Shown: positions 11,374 to 22,054 of the stretch, piece after piece
How the letters are laid out: each line of letters begins with the position of its first letter
Numbering within the stretch: position 1 is the first letter of the stretch
Assembly: GCA_001592805.2 (NCBI GenBank)
Contig: CP051140.1
Span: 3,597,501 to 3,661,500 of the forward strand
Origin: Peltaster fructicola
Taxonomy: Eukaryota > Ascomycota > Dothideomycetes
Direction of reading: 5' to 3'
Length of the DNA: 64,000 nt
The notes under the pieces: model-generated
Database searches by the model: none
Told to the model about the DNA's origin: nothing
What the model saw: only the letters and a program-made list of their open reading frames with translations
Position numbers and translations under genes: made by a program

Positions 11374-11783
11374 CATATCGGCTCATCAACTTGAAGCTTT
11401 CCGGAGCCCTGCAGTGAAAGTCCATTTTTGGTTTAGCCAAGCTGTGCGAGGTAGATCACTTCTCTTCGCTCCCTGCGTGGGCGCTTACAGCTCAGTTCAT
11501 GATTGGTCGTGCTGCAACCACTCAGCGCTTCCATGCTCACCTCGACGTGCAGCACACCATGGCGGACGGCAGATTGGCCATGTCGCGAGCCAGGCCTGCA
11601 CTCCATCAGTGCCTCCATCGCTTGTTCCTTTCAGGAGCACAGTCGCCGCTTCTCTCGAAAACTCGGCCTTACCATAGCGACCTGGACACATCCTCTACAT
11701 CGAATGCACTCTTAGCACCCTGCGACTGAGCTCGTCCTTGACAAGAGCTTGGAAGAGCACACCAAGAGGTAGCATACAGCAAG
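11374..11783. other. Intergenic, nothing recognised
   Basis: About 410 bp between two same-strand membrane-protein genes. Several short frames overlap on both strands, none with domain or splice support. Confidence 0.5.
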
Positions 11784-12765
11784 ATGGCGGAGCCACGGAT
11801 ATGGATCGCGAAACAGTGGCGTATACCAAAGGTCATGGTCGCGCTGTTCGTCCTTGAGTTTCCATTGACGATAGCCATGCTCACACTCTTTGGTATTGCG
11901 GACCCAGACACATATCGCGACAAGCTCTGGCAGGATGGTGCCGACAATGGGTTCAACAGCGATCCCAGTGTAGTGCTGTACGCATACGCCAACTATCAGC
12001 CAATTTCTACACCTTTCCCTTGGAACTCACTGTGAGCATAATTGACTAAGACGAGACTGCGCAAGCTGACTGTCGCAGTGTCACAAGCTACAACGTCGTG
12101 GCATCCGTTCTCAGCATGTTCATTCTACTGACCAAGGTCACCATCTACGTCATGCACTGGTTCATTCCGCTTGTCAGTGTGATCACACATGCAGCACTCA
12201 TTGCCATCTATGCGGTGTCCATTGCGTATCAAGGCGCAGCAGACATGAGCGACCCGAAGCACCCCAGTCCTGGCCTACCTTGGTACCTCAGCAAAGGTTG
12301 CAGCTATGCGAAGCCTCAGAACTATAGCTTCTGCATGCAAGCAAGAGCAAGTTATGCTGTGTCGATTGTGCTTCTGTAAGTGTGCAGCATATATTGTAAT
12401 GCAAACACTAACAACGCCGTAGGGCTCTTTTCAGCATCTATTTCATCTGGTCCGTCTACAACTTGTTCCCCACGGCAGAAGAGAAGTACGAGAGAAGGAC
12501 AGACATTGAAATGGAGAAGCTGGAGATGAGCAATGTTGATGCAATGAGCAAGGAAGAGCAACGAGCATACAACCGGGCACTGTTCATGAACTTGCCCAAG
12601 ACACCTTCAACGCCGTTCCACATGGCAAACAATCCCATGACTCCAAGGACGGTGGCATTCACGAAATTGAATGGAGGTGAGAAGCCTGAAGCAAAGGTCA
12701 CAGTCTCCAAAGCCGGTCCTAGCAGACAACTTCCGTTCAGAGAGCACTACGCTACTAAGGACTAA
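11784..12765 (+). CDS. Four-TM membrane protein, unknown function
   Basis: Not recognised. Exons are 11784-12031, 12079-12375 and 12423-12765 (both introns 47 nt, GT-AG, phase 2), giving 295 aa. Hydrophobic segments fall at about residues 17-40, two in exon 2 (SVLSMFILLTKVTIYVMHW and SVITHAALIAIYAVSIAY), and one across the exon 2/3 junction (VSIVLLALFSIYFIWSVYNLF). A hydrophilic tail of about 100 residues follows, with Thr-Pro repeats (TPSTPF, MTPRT) that could be phosphorylated. A luminal loop carries two Cys. The neighbouring NCS1 permease is on the same strand, but I see no functional link. Confidence 0.75.
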
Positions 12766-12935
12766 TTTCATAATGATCCGATTATTGTATGCTATGTATT
12801 GAGATGGCTGGACAGCTCGCAAGCGTAGACACTGAATACGGTAGGCGAGAGCATGAATACACGCCAGGGTCGTCAGACCAAGCCTATGTTATGGTTGATT
12901 CTAACATACTCTCCCGGAGACGACGGTTGATGCAG

Positions 12936-13694
12936 TCATATCTGCTCAGGCGCAGAATCACTCACGACATCCTTACTCATGATAATGTAGTCAGCTTTGA
13001 CGGTTGTGTTACGCGTCCGTCGATCTTCAGGCGAGACGGGATCTCTTGTGTAGCCATGATAATCGTAGAACTGACGAGCGTTGTTGTTACTGAGAAAGCA
13101 GGTGAGCATGACTTTCGAGACTGCGACCTTCTGCGCCAACGTCTCACAGATGGAGAGAAGCCTGGCGCCAAGCCCAGTGCCGCGAGCAGACTCTGCCAGA
13201 TGGATCTCATACACATATAAGACTGGCACGCAGGGATGAGAATCGTAGGTCAACATGAAGCTCAGGAATCCTTCGATTTCAGGCGTTGCCGTTGGCTCTT
13301 TAAGATCACTCGGTGACGATTGCCTTCTGACCAGGAGATAGTGCATTAGAGGGTCTTTCATCTCTCTCTTCTTGTGATCAGGCTTCCAGTCCATTGAGCT
13401 TGCCTTGTAATCACTCATGCTTGTGGTCTTGATGAGGTCAAAACATGCTTCGAAGTCTTCTCGAGCGAGTGATGCAGTGTCGTGGTGTGATATGTCGAAA
13501 GTGGCCTTTGACTCGTCCTTGTGCACGATATGCATGAGACTTGTGTCTTCGAGGTAGCATTGCTCAAACATAGCGAGGCTCAATGAGTTCGCTTTCTTCA
13601 CTGCGTCCATCTTGACGCGCTTTGGTGGGCGTGCTGTCCTTGCGCCTGTCTCATCATCAACAGCATGCTTCGCCATCGATGAGATCGAGCACAA
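12936..13694 (-). CDS. NAA40: N-alpha-acetyltransferase NatD
   Basis: Acetylates the N-terminal Ser of histones H4 and H2A (yeast Nat4). Single exon, 252 aa. The GNAT core shows the family blocks SSMDWKPDHKKREMKDP, LYVYEIHLAESARGTGLGARLL (acetyl-CoA-binding RGTGLG) and CFLSNNNARQFYDYHGYTRD followed by SPEDRR. An in-frame basic segment PPKRVKMDAVKKAN near residues 23-36 may act in nuclear import. MAKHAV (Met7) is a second possible start. The gene ends 171 bp from the stop of the convergent four-TM gene. Confidence 0.9.
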   Translation of the reverse strand: MCSISSMAKHAVDDETGARTARPPKRVKMDAVKKANSLSLAMFEQCYLEDTSLMHIVHKDESKATFDISHHDTASLAREDFEACFDLIKTTSMSDYKASSMDWKPDHKKREMKDPLMHYLLVRRQSSPSDLKEPTATPEIEGFLSFMLTYDSHPCVPVLYVYEIHLAESARGTGLGARLLSICETLAQKVAVSKVMLTCFLSNNNARQFYDYHGYTRDPVSPEDRRTRNTTVKADYIIMSKDVVSDSAPEQI

Positions 13695-14101
13695 GAGCTC
13701 ATATGGCCCACCAGATCACGTGGACGCGTTGAATGTAAGCCGTGCTATCCTCGCTTGAGCTACCATGATATCCCAAGGCCTAGAGAGTAGTCCCGTATAT
13801 TATGAGCTTTTGCGGAAAGGTATGTGATCGGTGTGAAGAGCTTCGCGCTGACTGGTGCTCGAAGGAAAGTGTGATTTGGCCGACTTCTGACTTCGACGCC
13901 TTCGCTTCGAGGACGCAGATTGCGTTTCTGCTCATCTCTTTGAGTATGGGACAGAATCGCTGTGTAGTCAGCTTGACAGGCATATACGCTAGCACGGGAA
14001 AGGCCGACGCTAGTGCTCGGCGAGCGCTACCAATGACAACGAGCTCTGTCTTTCGATCTGCATCTTTCACATCATACAACGAGTGCTACTGCTCGAACAG
14101 C
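13695..14101. other. Divergent promoter region
   Basis: About 400 bp between NAA40 (-) and SAM37 (+). The SAM37 frame stays open upstream to 13802, but those 100 codons do not look like the family and I start the gene at 14102. Confidence 0.5.
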
Positions 14102-15379
14102 ATGCCGAGGGTACTTCATGTTCTTGGCGCGGCGTTTGGACTGCCATCAATTGATGCAGAATGTACTGCAGCGATCACTGTACTCAGCCTTCGGTTCGGC
14201 AACGATCAAAAGGAGTGGTCCATCCAGAGCACACACGCATCGCCCAGCACCCTACCGCTTCTCATCGATGGAGATCAATCCATCAGCGGGTTCAGCAGCA
14301 TATATGCTCATCTACAAGATGGCCGACTATCACGTCAACTCGACGCAGATGCTGTAGCAACGACAGCACTGATTCAGGCTCGTGCACCTGTACTCATTGC
14401 AGCATACCTATACCTGTCTTACGAGAACTATTCTACCACCACGCGACCAGCGTTCACGCCCATACTGCCACTATACGCCCGCTTCCTGATCCCTGGAGCT
14501 CTCCGCTCCGCAGCCAAGGAAAGCACTAAACAACTAGGCATTGCCAGTCTTGACATCGAAGCTCTTGACGACAGGCATGGCTCTTCTGAACAGAAGCTTG
14601 GAGGAGCAGAGTCAACCTTCGAAACCTCATCAAAGGAGCGAGCAAGCTTACTGCTCCCAAAGGTCAAGACCGTACGTAGTCTCCTTGCCCAGAAACCAGA
14701 AAGCATGGCAGCGTTCAAGCTCCAGAACCTCGCAGATGCGTTCTTAGAGCCACTACAGGACTTACTGGGACAGCAAGAGTTTCTAAGTGGAGAGAGTGAG
14801 CCAACAGAGGTCGACTGTCTTGCATATGCCTATCTTGCGCTTATGCTCAAGCCTAATGTGCCTCAGCCGTGGCTGAGCAAGATCATACATCAGCGATACT
14901 CTAGTCTGGCGACTTATGTCAAACGATTTGAGACACGCCTGAGTCTAGGCTCGGCTGCACAGGTCAACGCCACTTTACCATGGACTGCTCCAGCTGATGC
15001 CAGTATGCAAGGAGTGCTCAATGATTTCGCTAGTGTGCTGGCAGAACACACAGGAGCAACCAGGTTGACAGCAGTCGTGTCCGCGAAAGATATACGCCGA
15101 CCGTTCTGGTCGAGGCACCTGCCTGCCATTCTTCTCACAGCCGGCTCAGTCTTGGTCGCAGGCGCATCTTGGGCACTTCTACCTATACTCACTTCTGCAC
15201 GAGGTAATCCTATACAGATCTTTGGTGGCAGACAAGATCTCAGTCACTTGTCAAATGCCCTGGCCGGCTTGAGCTTCTCACTGCCACGGCATGATTCGCA
15301 ACCACATATTGAGACCGACAACGAAGCGCCGGCACGGTGGGTATCGAAATTGAGTCTTGAACCTGCTATAATTGACTAG
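14102..15379 (+). CDS. SAM37: SAM37 / metaxin-like mitochondrial import subunit
   Basis: Subunit of the sorting and assembly machinery that inserts beta-barrel proteins into the mitochondrial outer membrane. Single exon, 425 aa. The start at 14102 gives the family opening MPRVLHVLGAAFGLPSIDAEC. GST-like folds follow: an N-terminal thioredoxin-like part with PLLIDGDQSISGFSSI, and a C-terminal helical part with EPTEVDCLAYAYLALML. A hydrophobic segment at about residues 338-362 (LLTAGSVLVAGASWALLPIL) may be the C-terminal membrane anchor. The VDAC gene in this window encodes one of the expected beta-barrel clients. Confidence 0.85.
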   Translation: MPRVLHVLGAAFGLPSIDAECTAAITVLSLRFGNDQKEWSIQSTHASPSTLPLLIDGDQSISGFSSIYAHLQDGRLSRQLDADAVATTALIQARAPVLIAAYLYLSYENYSTTTRPAFTPILPLYARFLIPGALRSAAKESTKQLGIASLDIEALDDRHGSSEQKLGGAESTFETSSKERASLLLPKVKTVRSLLAQKPESMAAFKLQNLADAFLEPLQDLLGQQEFLSGESEPTEVDCLAYAYLALMLKPNVPQPWLSKIIHQRYSSLATYVKRFETRLSLGSAAQVNATLPWTAPADASMQGVLNDFASVLAEHTGATRLTAVVSAKDIRRPFWSRHLPAILLTAGSVLVAGASWALLPILTSARGNPIQIFGGRQDLSHLSNALAGLSFSLPRHDSQPHIETDNEAPARWVSKLSLEPAIID

Positions 15380-15725
15380 ACAACGGCGCTGCTCTCGGCA
15401 AGGTGCTGACAACTTCGCTTCACATCATCTTGTGGTGCTGCAACCTCCTCCATGGGCTTCTGGCGATGGCTTTAGGACTAGGATCAGTGTGCAGAGTGTT
15501 TCCCAACACGGGTCGATCTGATGCTGATGGCTTGTGGCTTGAGCCGCGCAGAGGCGCAACTGTTGCAGGACTATATCTGGCGTTCTCCGGCATGTTATTG
15601 CCCGATAACCTGGCCCTCAAGTCGATCGTGTCGGAGTGCGGGAAGCTCGTTACCATGGTCATGCTGCAGTACATCTGGTCTTTGACATCGTTTGCCGGAA
15701 ATTTCGCATTGTCTGGGTTTGTGTC
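15380..15725. other. SAM37 / WD40 convergent region
   Basis: 346 bp between convergent stops. A plus-strand frame of 141 codons (15403-15828) has hydrophobic stretches. It starts only 24 bp after the SAM37 stop and runs antisense into the WD40 gene, so it is more likely 3' UTR. Confidence 0.4.
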
Positions 15726-17435
15726 CTACACTCCTGATCCAAGAGGTGTTCCCGAGTACACAGACGACGTGTACACAGAAGATGCTTCTTGCAGCCAGTC
15801 GTCAACGGAGGTTTGTTGGTTGCTGTAAGAGGCTTCAGCATGGCAGCACTTCTCAGCACTTCGCCCTTCGATACCGGATTGTGCTGTGAGGATCGCACTC
15901 CCATTGTTACAAGCATCTGACCTCTCATTCGAGCTGTACGTTGCCTGCAGTGCTTTCATTTGCGACCGAGCACGCAGAGGCGTAAGAGGTGCATTGGATT
16001 GCACGACATGTCGACGATCTAGGCAAATGGCGTCGTCCTCGGTATCAGAAGACCGTGAGTCACAACATAAGCGATCGGGCACGCTGCCGCTTTTCTTCAT
16101 CAGTTGCTTGTTCTTGGCCTTGTTGTCTTGCTGCTCTCTGATGCGCAGGTGTGTGCTGGACCTATCTAACATTTCCCGAGACCACATACTTGGTTTTCGT
16201 GGCCGCGAAGAACGTACAGCTGGATCATCTACCACATCTGACGGCGTCGTTGGCTTCGCGCCCTGCGGCGATTGAATGGGCCTTGATCCGAAGTATGCTG
16301 CTCCGCTGAGACTATTCTTGTCACTACCTGGTAGCGATGGCAATGTCAGATGCTCAACGACACGACCTGTCCTGACCTTGTGCCCTTGAGGCATTGCACC
16401 TGGAATCCACTCGAGGGACAAGATCCGTGTTTGTGGCCCAGGCAACCCTCGTCTGCACAAAAATGTTCCCAAGGCATCGTAAAGAGATACGGTGCAATCA
16501 TCCGAGGCGACTGCAATGACACAGTCTCGTGTCTGGTTGCACGAAGCAGGGAGACTGCCAGCGTCATCTCTTCTGCTGATAGCAACGGCCACAGCGCTCG
16601 AAGCAAGCTTCCAGGTTCTCAACACCCTTGCGGTCTTCCTGAGGTCGATGAGCCGACAACGACCATCATGTCCGACAGTCACAGCGCGAGTTTTGTATGA
16701 TGGCAAGAAAGCGGCGCCAGCAAATGTCTCAGCCTTACAACGATCTCCAACACTCATGATTCGATGCACGTTCTTGAGCCTTCCAAGCTCACAGGCGACA
16801 CAGATCTCTGCATCAAAGTATTGCCGGTCCTGCGTACTGTCCATGATCATCTGACCATCGAATGCAGCTATCTGGCCGTCTCGAAAAGCGAGGAGGAATA
16901 TACCAGCTCTATCCGGATGGAAAGCAGCCACCGTTACTGGCGTCCTGGACACATCGGCTTTCAACACCAGCGTTTTCTGACAGCCTCGCAGATCTGTCAG
17001 ATAGCTCACAGCGGGAACTTCGCAGGTGGCGATGATATACCTTCCATCAGGCGACACAGCCATAGTCAAGCAACGCGAGTAGAGCTGCTGAATCGGGCGA
17101 AGTGCTCTCCTGTGCTTGATGGAATAGCAATCGATAGTGTTGAAGGCAGAGTTGGTGTACAAAAGATCGAGAGTATCTCCGGCGTGCTACATGTGACGAA
17201 CTTCTGCATCTTTGTTTGTGAGTCCCCAGCTACGCTGCTGTGCTCGTCGAGTGTCCTGTAAGATGATGTTACTGCCGTCTGCGACCGCGAGCTCTCCATG
17301 TCGAGTTTCTGTCGCAGCTGAGATAGCACGCCGACTGCTGGTAAAGACGACGTTGCAATCGGCTCCATCCCAAGCGATGATTCGATCTGACATCGTGATG
17401 AGAAGATGGTACTGCCGAGGGAAAGACATAACCAT
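15726..17435 (-). CDS. WD40-repeat protein with in-frame TAG
   Basis: Fungal WD40-type protein of unknown role. The N-terminal exon region (MSDRIIAWDGADCNVVF, AATETRHGELAVADG, WGLTNKDAEVRH) and the main part (YTNSAFNTIDCYSI, TMAVSPDGRYIIATCEVPA, AAFHPDRAGIFLLAFRDG, VTVGHDGRCRLIDL, CVIAVASDDCTVSLYD) are in the same frame. A TAG codon at 17187-17189 separates them. No intron of plausible size removes the stop without deleting the WGLTNKDAEVRH block, which resembles related proteins as I recall them. The uninterrupted length would be 569 aa. Translation might instead restart at Met 17162 (478 aa). The last 200 residues are Ser-rich and disordered. Sequence error, nonsense mutation and readthrough are all open. 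Confidence 0.7.
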
Positions 17436-17711
17436 GTCGCATGGTAGTGCTGCTTGAATGGAAGATGCTCAGGATATCGTGAATGAAGTAGGGATCAGAA
17501 GGACAATGACGAAGCACAACTAAAGAATGTCTCGAGGCAACGGCAGGCGCAAGGGCGACTCCAAAACGATGGACTTGTTGATATGCGTGCCACTTTGCTA
17601 AGACTGATGTTGATGCATATAATCATACAATGGCGAGCTAGGCTCCGAATGATGCTCGCAACAAATGCTATGAACCACCCTACGGCATCACGATAGCCGC
17701 CAGATGTTGCA

Positions 17712-20700
17712 TTATTCTTCGACTTCTTCGTCCTCAACGTCAAAAGCATCAGGCACGGGGGCCTCTTCGCCATCATCGTCTTCGTCGACGGCATTGAGCA
17801 CGCCAGCTGCAGCCTGCGCTCCACCACTGCCAAACATTGCTGAAACATCGGCGTCGCGCATGGCTGTGTCTCGCGACGCTCCTGATTGAGCACCTCCCAT
17901 TGGTGCTGGTGGTGCCACCTTCTTACGAGCCTTGAGCTCGATCAAGTCCTTGGGTTCTCCAGGCTTGCTGTCAGTCATCACGATTACACCACCCGAGAAC
18001 TGTTGCAGACATTAGCAGAGTCATAGACGCCAAATTGGAAGCAATCTCACCTTCTTGATCGGCTGATACCGTCCCTCGCTTGGGAACGTGATGTGTCTTA
18101 CCTGTTGAGGCAGCACTCGCGACATGTTGTTGACCTCGAAGCCACTCTTCTCTCGTTGCGGTTTCTTGCTTAGCACCTCCTTCTTCTCTTCCTCCTCGCC
18201 AACCTTTGTAGTATCGATGACCATGCTGTCCTCATCTGCCTTATCAGCATCAGCGTCTGCATCTGGCTTTGGTGTTGTCACGCCAGCATCGATGTCCATG
18301 CTGTTGCTACGATTTCGTCGGTCCTTGGCTGGCTTTCTTCGCTTTGCCTGTGCTGTGGTCGATAGCACGGCTGTCTTGACCTTCTCCACTGCCTCTTCAG
18401 TCTTGACTTCTTGCTCAGGAGGGTAGTCAAACAAGCTCGGCCGTGCGTTGCAGAAAGTCTTGAAGTTAGGCACCTGTAAGTCACTGTCGACACCAACAAC
18501 TGCAGTGGGTGTAAAGGACAGCGCCAAGAAGTGTGTCAATGGGAACCAGTACCAGTATTGTGTGAAGACAGCCATGCCTACGATAGCGGCCATGTTGAGG
18601 CTGCCTGTCTGCGTCTGCAGACCAATTGTGCAATTTCGACCACCAGCGTCGATAATGCCCAGTGCAATTGCACAGCCAAATTTGGCCATTGCATCCTCGT
18701 GTCGATCACCAACAGCCTTCTGGAAGTGCTTGCGGATCTCCTTGACCTTAGGATTGACTGACTCGTTGGTTTGCACTAAGATCATGGCCATGGCGATGAA
18801 AGCTCCTTGTCGGACGAAATCGACGGAGTCCTTCATCATTGGCTCAAGAAGGTCGATCGCCTCGTCTAGTCCAGTGCCAGCACATGCGATACCAAGAGCC
18901 ATGGTAGCTCCATATCGTACATGTGGGTTGTAGCTCTCTGCTAGCAACTCCACCATTCGTGGTACGGACCCAGGCTTCCGGAAGAGTACGAAACCAAGAG
19001 ACATGACGGCAGCTCTTCGAACATCATCGCTGACGTCTGAAACAGCCACATGAAGGAGCTTGCGCACAGCTTTGTTGCTTCCGGAACCGCAGTAGGCCAA
19101 CGCGATGGTGAAAATACCACCATAGCGAATGGCAGGGTCGGCATCATCCAGCAGACCGTTAATGAGTTCGTCTGCTGCTTCTTGTCGAGCGTACATGATT
19201 AGAGCCATACCCATGGCTAGACCACGAACGATTTTCTCGTGCTGTGTGTCGTGAGCATACTGGATCATGTCGTCCAGTGCCTTGACATTGCCCGTTCCAA
19301 GCATGACCAGACCCATAGACAGACCAACAGCCTCACCGTTGATGGCAGAGTCTGCGTAGAGCACGTTCTTGAGCTCTTCGTAGATCTCATCTGAGCCTGT
19401 AGCCATACCGGCGACACCAAGACCAAGTGCACCGCCATGCTGCACTACTTCCTCGTTTGTCTCTTTGAACTGCGTTCGTAGGTAGTCCAGAACATATGTA
19501 CCGTGGTTAGTGTAGATGAGACCAAGTCCATATAGCGAACCACCCTGGCTGTATGTGCTTCCAGCTCTAGTGCTGGAGTTTGCCTTTGGCAAATATGGCT
19601 CGAGAAGCTTCTGTCCTTGGCTCAGGTTGCCACGATGAATCACGCCCAGTGCAGCTGTTGCAGAGAATTTTGACCAGTCTCCTGCCTTCTGCAGCCAATC
19701 GAGGTTGTCGCGGAAAAAGCTGTCAATCGTGGTCCCGGCATGCATGAAAGCGTTCGCGAATGTGACGGAGGTGTGGAAGATACTGTTTCGTGCTTCGAGC
19801 GAGTCTCTGATCTTGTTGAGGATGGCTTTGTCGGTGCGACAAGTGCGGTAGAGGAACTCCAGATTCAGCTCGATTGTCTTTGTGCCTCGGAGGATGTCTA
19901 CAATAGAGCTGACAGCTTTGCTCTTTGGTCCTCCTTCTGACTTGGGTTTCGTCCGCAGAGGAACTGTTACGTTAGAAGAGCCCGCCAGCAGACTACCGGA
20001 TTCCTTTGCCTCCTCAGACTGGTTAGGATATGGCGTAGCCGGTCGTACAGCATCACCGTTCTGCTTGTGCGAGTCCTCAGAATCCACCTCTGGCAAAGCA
20101 TCCATGACCTTGTGAAGGAACTCCTGAGTGCCGTTCTCATACAGATCGAAAGATAGCTGATATGCAATTGCCAGAGACTTGCCGTCGCCCTTTTGAATCA
20201 GCTTATTGAGCATGTCTGACGCCATGTCGTGCTGGTCGAGATAGATGACACATCGAGCAATGGCGAAGTAGTCAGGGCTGGGTATCTCGTGCAGCAGCTC
20301 CAGGATAAGCTGCAATATTTCATTCCGAAGTCCTCGCTCCTGTACGACATTCATGCAGATCTCCAGCACATAGTCGAGCAGCTCATCAGTCTGTCGAGAA
20401 GCAGCCTTCTTGCCTCGGGCTTTCTCCTGTTGGCTCGACTTCACGATAGCCTCTCGAAGGACGTCGATGTTGCGAGCTTCGATAGCGATACCCACAACTT
20501 GCTTGAATTCGCCTTCCTCGTAGCACGACTGGAATATCCTGCGAATGACATTGTGCAGATTCTTCTTGACAGGCGCAGAGAGTGATTGTGGTGTTGGGTG
20601 TGCTCCGGCCACCCCAGCATTGCTCACACCTGGTGCTTCTGCATCCCACACATCATCGTCTTCTCTTGACAGCAATGATTTGCTTGGGAGGACAGCCTGC

Positions 20701-21197
20701 GAGAACGGCATCGTAGGTGAGGCTATAGCTGACGTTGCTGCGGCGCTCTCTGTGGCATCAGTGCTGCCGCGACGCGCTTTGGTCGTGGTTGGAGGGTTTC
20801 GAAGCGCGCAAAGTGCGATGTATGTATCGATGCACTTCGCAATGATCGTCTCCTCATACTCGTCCGCATTGTCGACGTCGAAAAGCTTGCCTGCGCCGAG
20901 AGCGAAGACCATGGACTCATCGTAATCTTGTAGCTGATAGTATGTCTTGGACAGGAGCAGGGCGGCGAGTTCACGTTCAGGGAAGCTTTCGTCCTCAAAC
21001 AGTGCTTCACTGTGGCCAGCAAGTTAGCATAGTCTCTGTTGGTAGGTTCCAACGTACATTTGTCCGATAGATCCAGACACTTCTGGCCACACAGTATCGA
21101 TCTCCTCGTTCAAGCGCTGCAGCGCGAAAGACTGCAGTGCGACATCTTGCTCAGACAGGAATCCCACAAGACCCGCAGCAGAGGTGACAGCGACCAT
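17712..21197 (-). CDS. RPN2: 26S proteasome regulatory subunit RPN2
   Basis: Largest non-ATPase scaffold of the 19S base (PSMD1). Exons are 21058-21197, 18051-21009 and 17712-17999 (introns 48 and 51 nt), giving 1128 aa. The N-terminal helical region (LSEQDVALQSFALQRLNEEID) leads to the PC-repeat toroid, where the repeats GGALGLGVAG, GEAVGLSMGLVMLGTGN, AIRYGGIFTIALAYCGSGS, RRAAVMSLGFVLFR and VRYGATMALGIACAGTG are visible. An acidic/Ala-Lys-rich linker and the C-terminal block SGGVIVMTDSKPGEPKDLIELK follow. It ends in a very acidic tail (EDEEVEE). A PACE-like site lies 114 bp upstream. Confidence 0.95.
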
Positions 21198-22054
21198 AGT
21201 GATGATGTCCGCGGATCACCGCCTCGATGGAAGGTTGACTCGGGCTTATGTTGATGGGCACGAGGACAACGATGGCGAGGGAATGTGTGCAACACTATCC
21301 AGCGGAAAGCAGTGGCAAATGTGGCTGGAGCGGCGAGATGTTGAGGGAACGACAGTCGAAGAGTCGAAAGGCGACTGGGAAGTGCGGGAGATGTCGTGCG
21401 TGAGAAGGAGTGTCGTGATTGAAGTCTCGCAGATACAGAGCTTCGGAAGGCTACCATAGCAAACGCAACACAGCATCATCGCCCGGGCCATTTTAAGCCG
21501 CATTCACGCCTTCTATGACTTTCTGCTACTACATCGTGTCAACCTCACCATCACGCGTTTCCTCATTGCTGACAAGCATTCGGCTCATCTACCGATACAT
21601 GTAACCACACACGCGTCGCTGTGCCCCTCCTAGCTACATGATACGCATGCTGTACAGAGTCTTGGAGCAACAAGTGTCGTATGACTGCGCCGTTCCGCTG
21701 AAAACAGAAGATCGTCTCCTTTCTGCGCCTATCAATACCATTCTTCTGATGTGAAACGACAACAGGCCTTGTTTATCATATGACTACTGGCCACTAGAGT
21801 GCAAATATCTCTGGTGCTCACTGCAGCATGCCAACTGGCTCTCCCGAGCAGACACCGCTATCGATACGCCGCAAAGCCTCGCGCATACAGCACATTGACA
21901 GCAGCACAAGACACTGTGCAACGTGCCGTGTCACAGTCTCGATCGATAGCAAGCATCTCTGATAGTAGGCGCACAGTCGAGGCGCACGTGCTGCTGGCAG
22001 GAACCCACTCCTCAGGATGTTTGGAAGAGAAGGCTATTGAACAGCTGAAGAGCC
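21198..22054. other. Divergent promoter region RPN2/CET1
   Basis: 857 bp. It holds the PACE-like site listed separately. The other open frames here lack any domain or splice support. Confidence 0.5.
21311..21319 (+). promoter_or_regulatory. PACE-like site upstream of RPN2
   Basis: AGTGGCAAA matches the yeast proteasome-associated control element GGTGGCAAA (Rpn4 target) at 8 of 9 positions. It lies 114 bp upstream of the RPN2 start codon. Whether this fungus uses an Rpn4-type activator is unknown. Confidence 0.35.

Noticed and set aside
12789-13220. 143-codon plus frame
   Set aside because: Antisense shadow of the NAA40 gene, whose family blocks are clear on the other strand.
15403-15828. 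141-codon plus frame with hydrophobic stretches after SAM37
   Set aside because: Starts 24 bp after the SAM37 stop, leaving no promoter, and runs antisense into the WD40 coding region.
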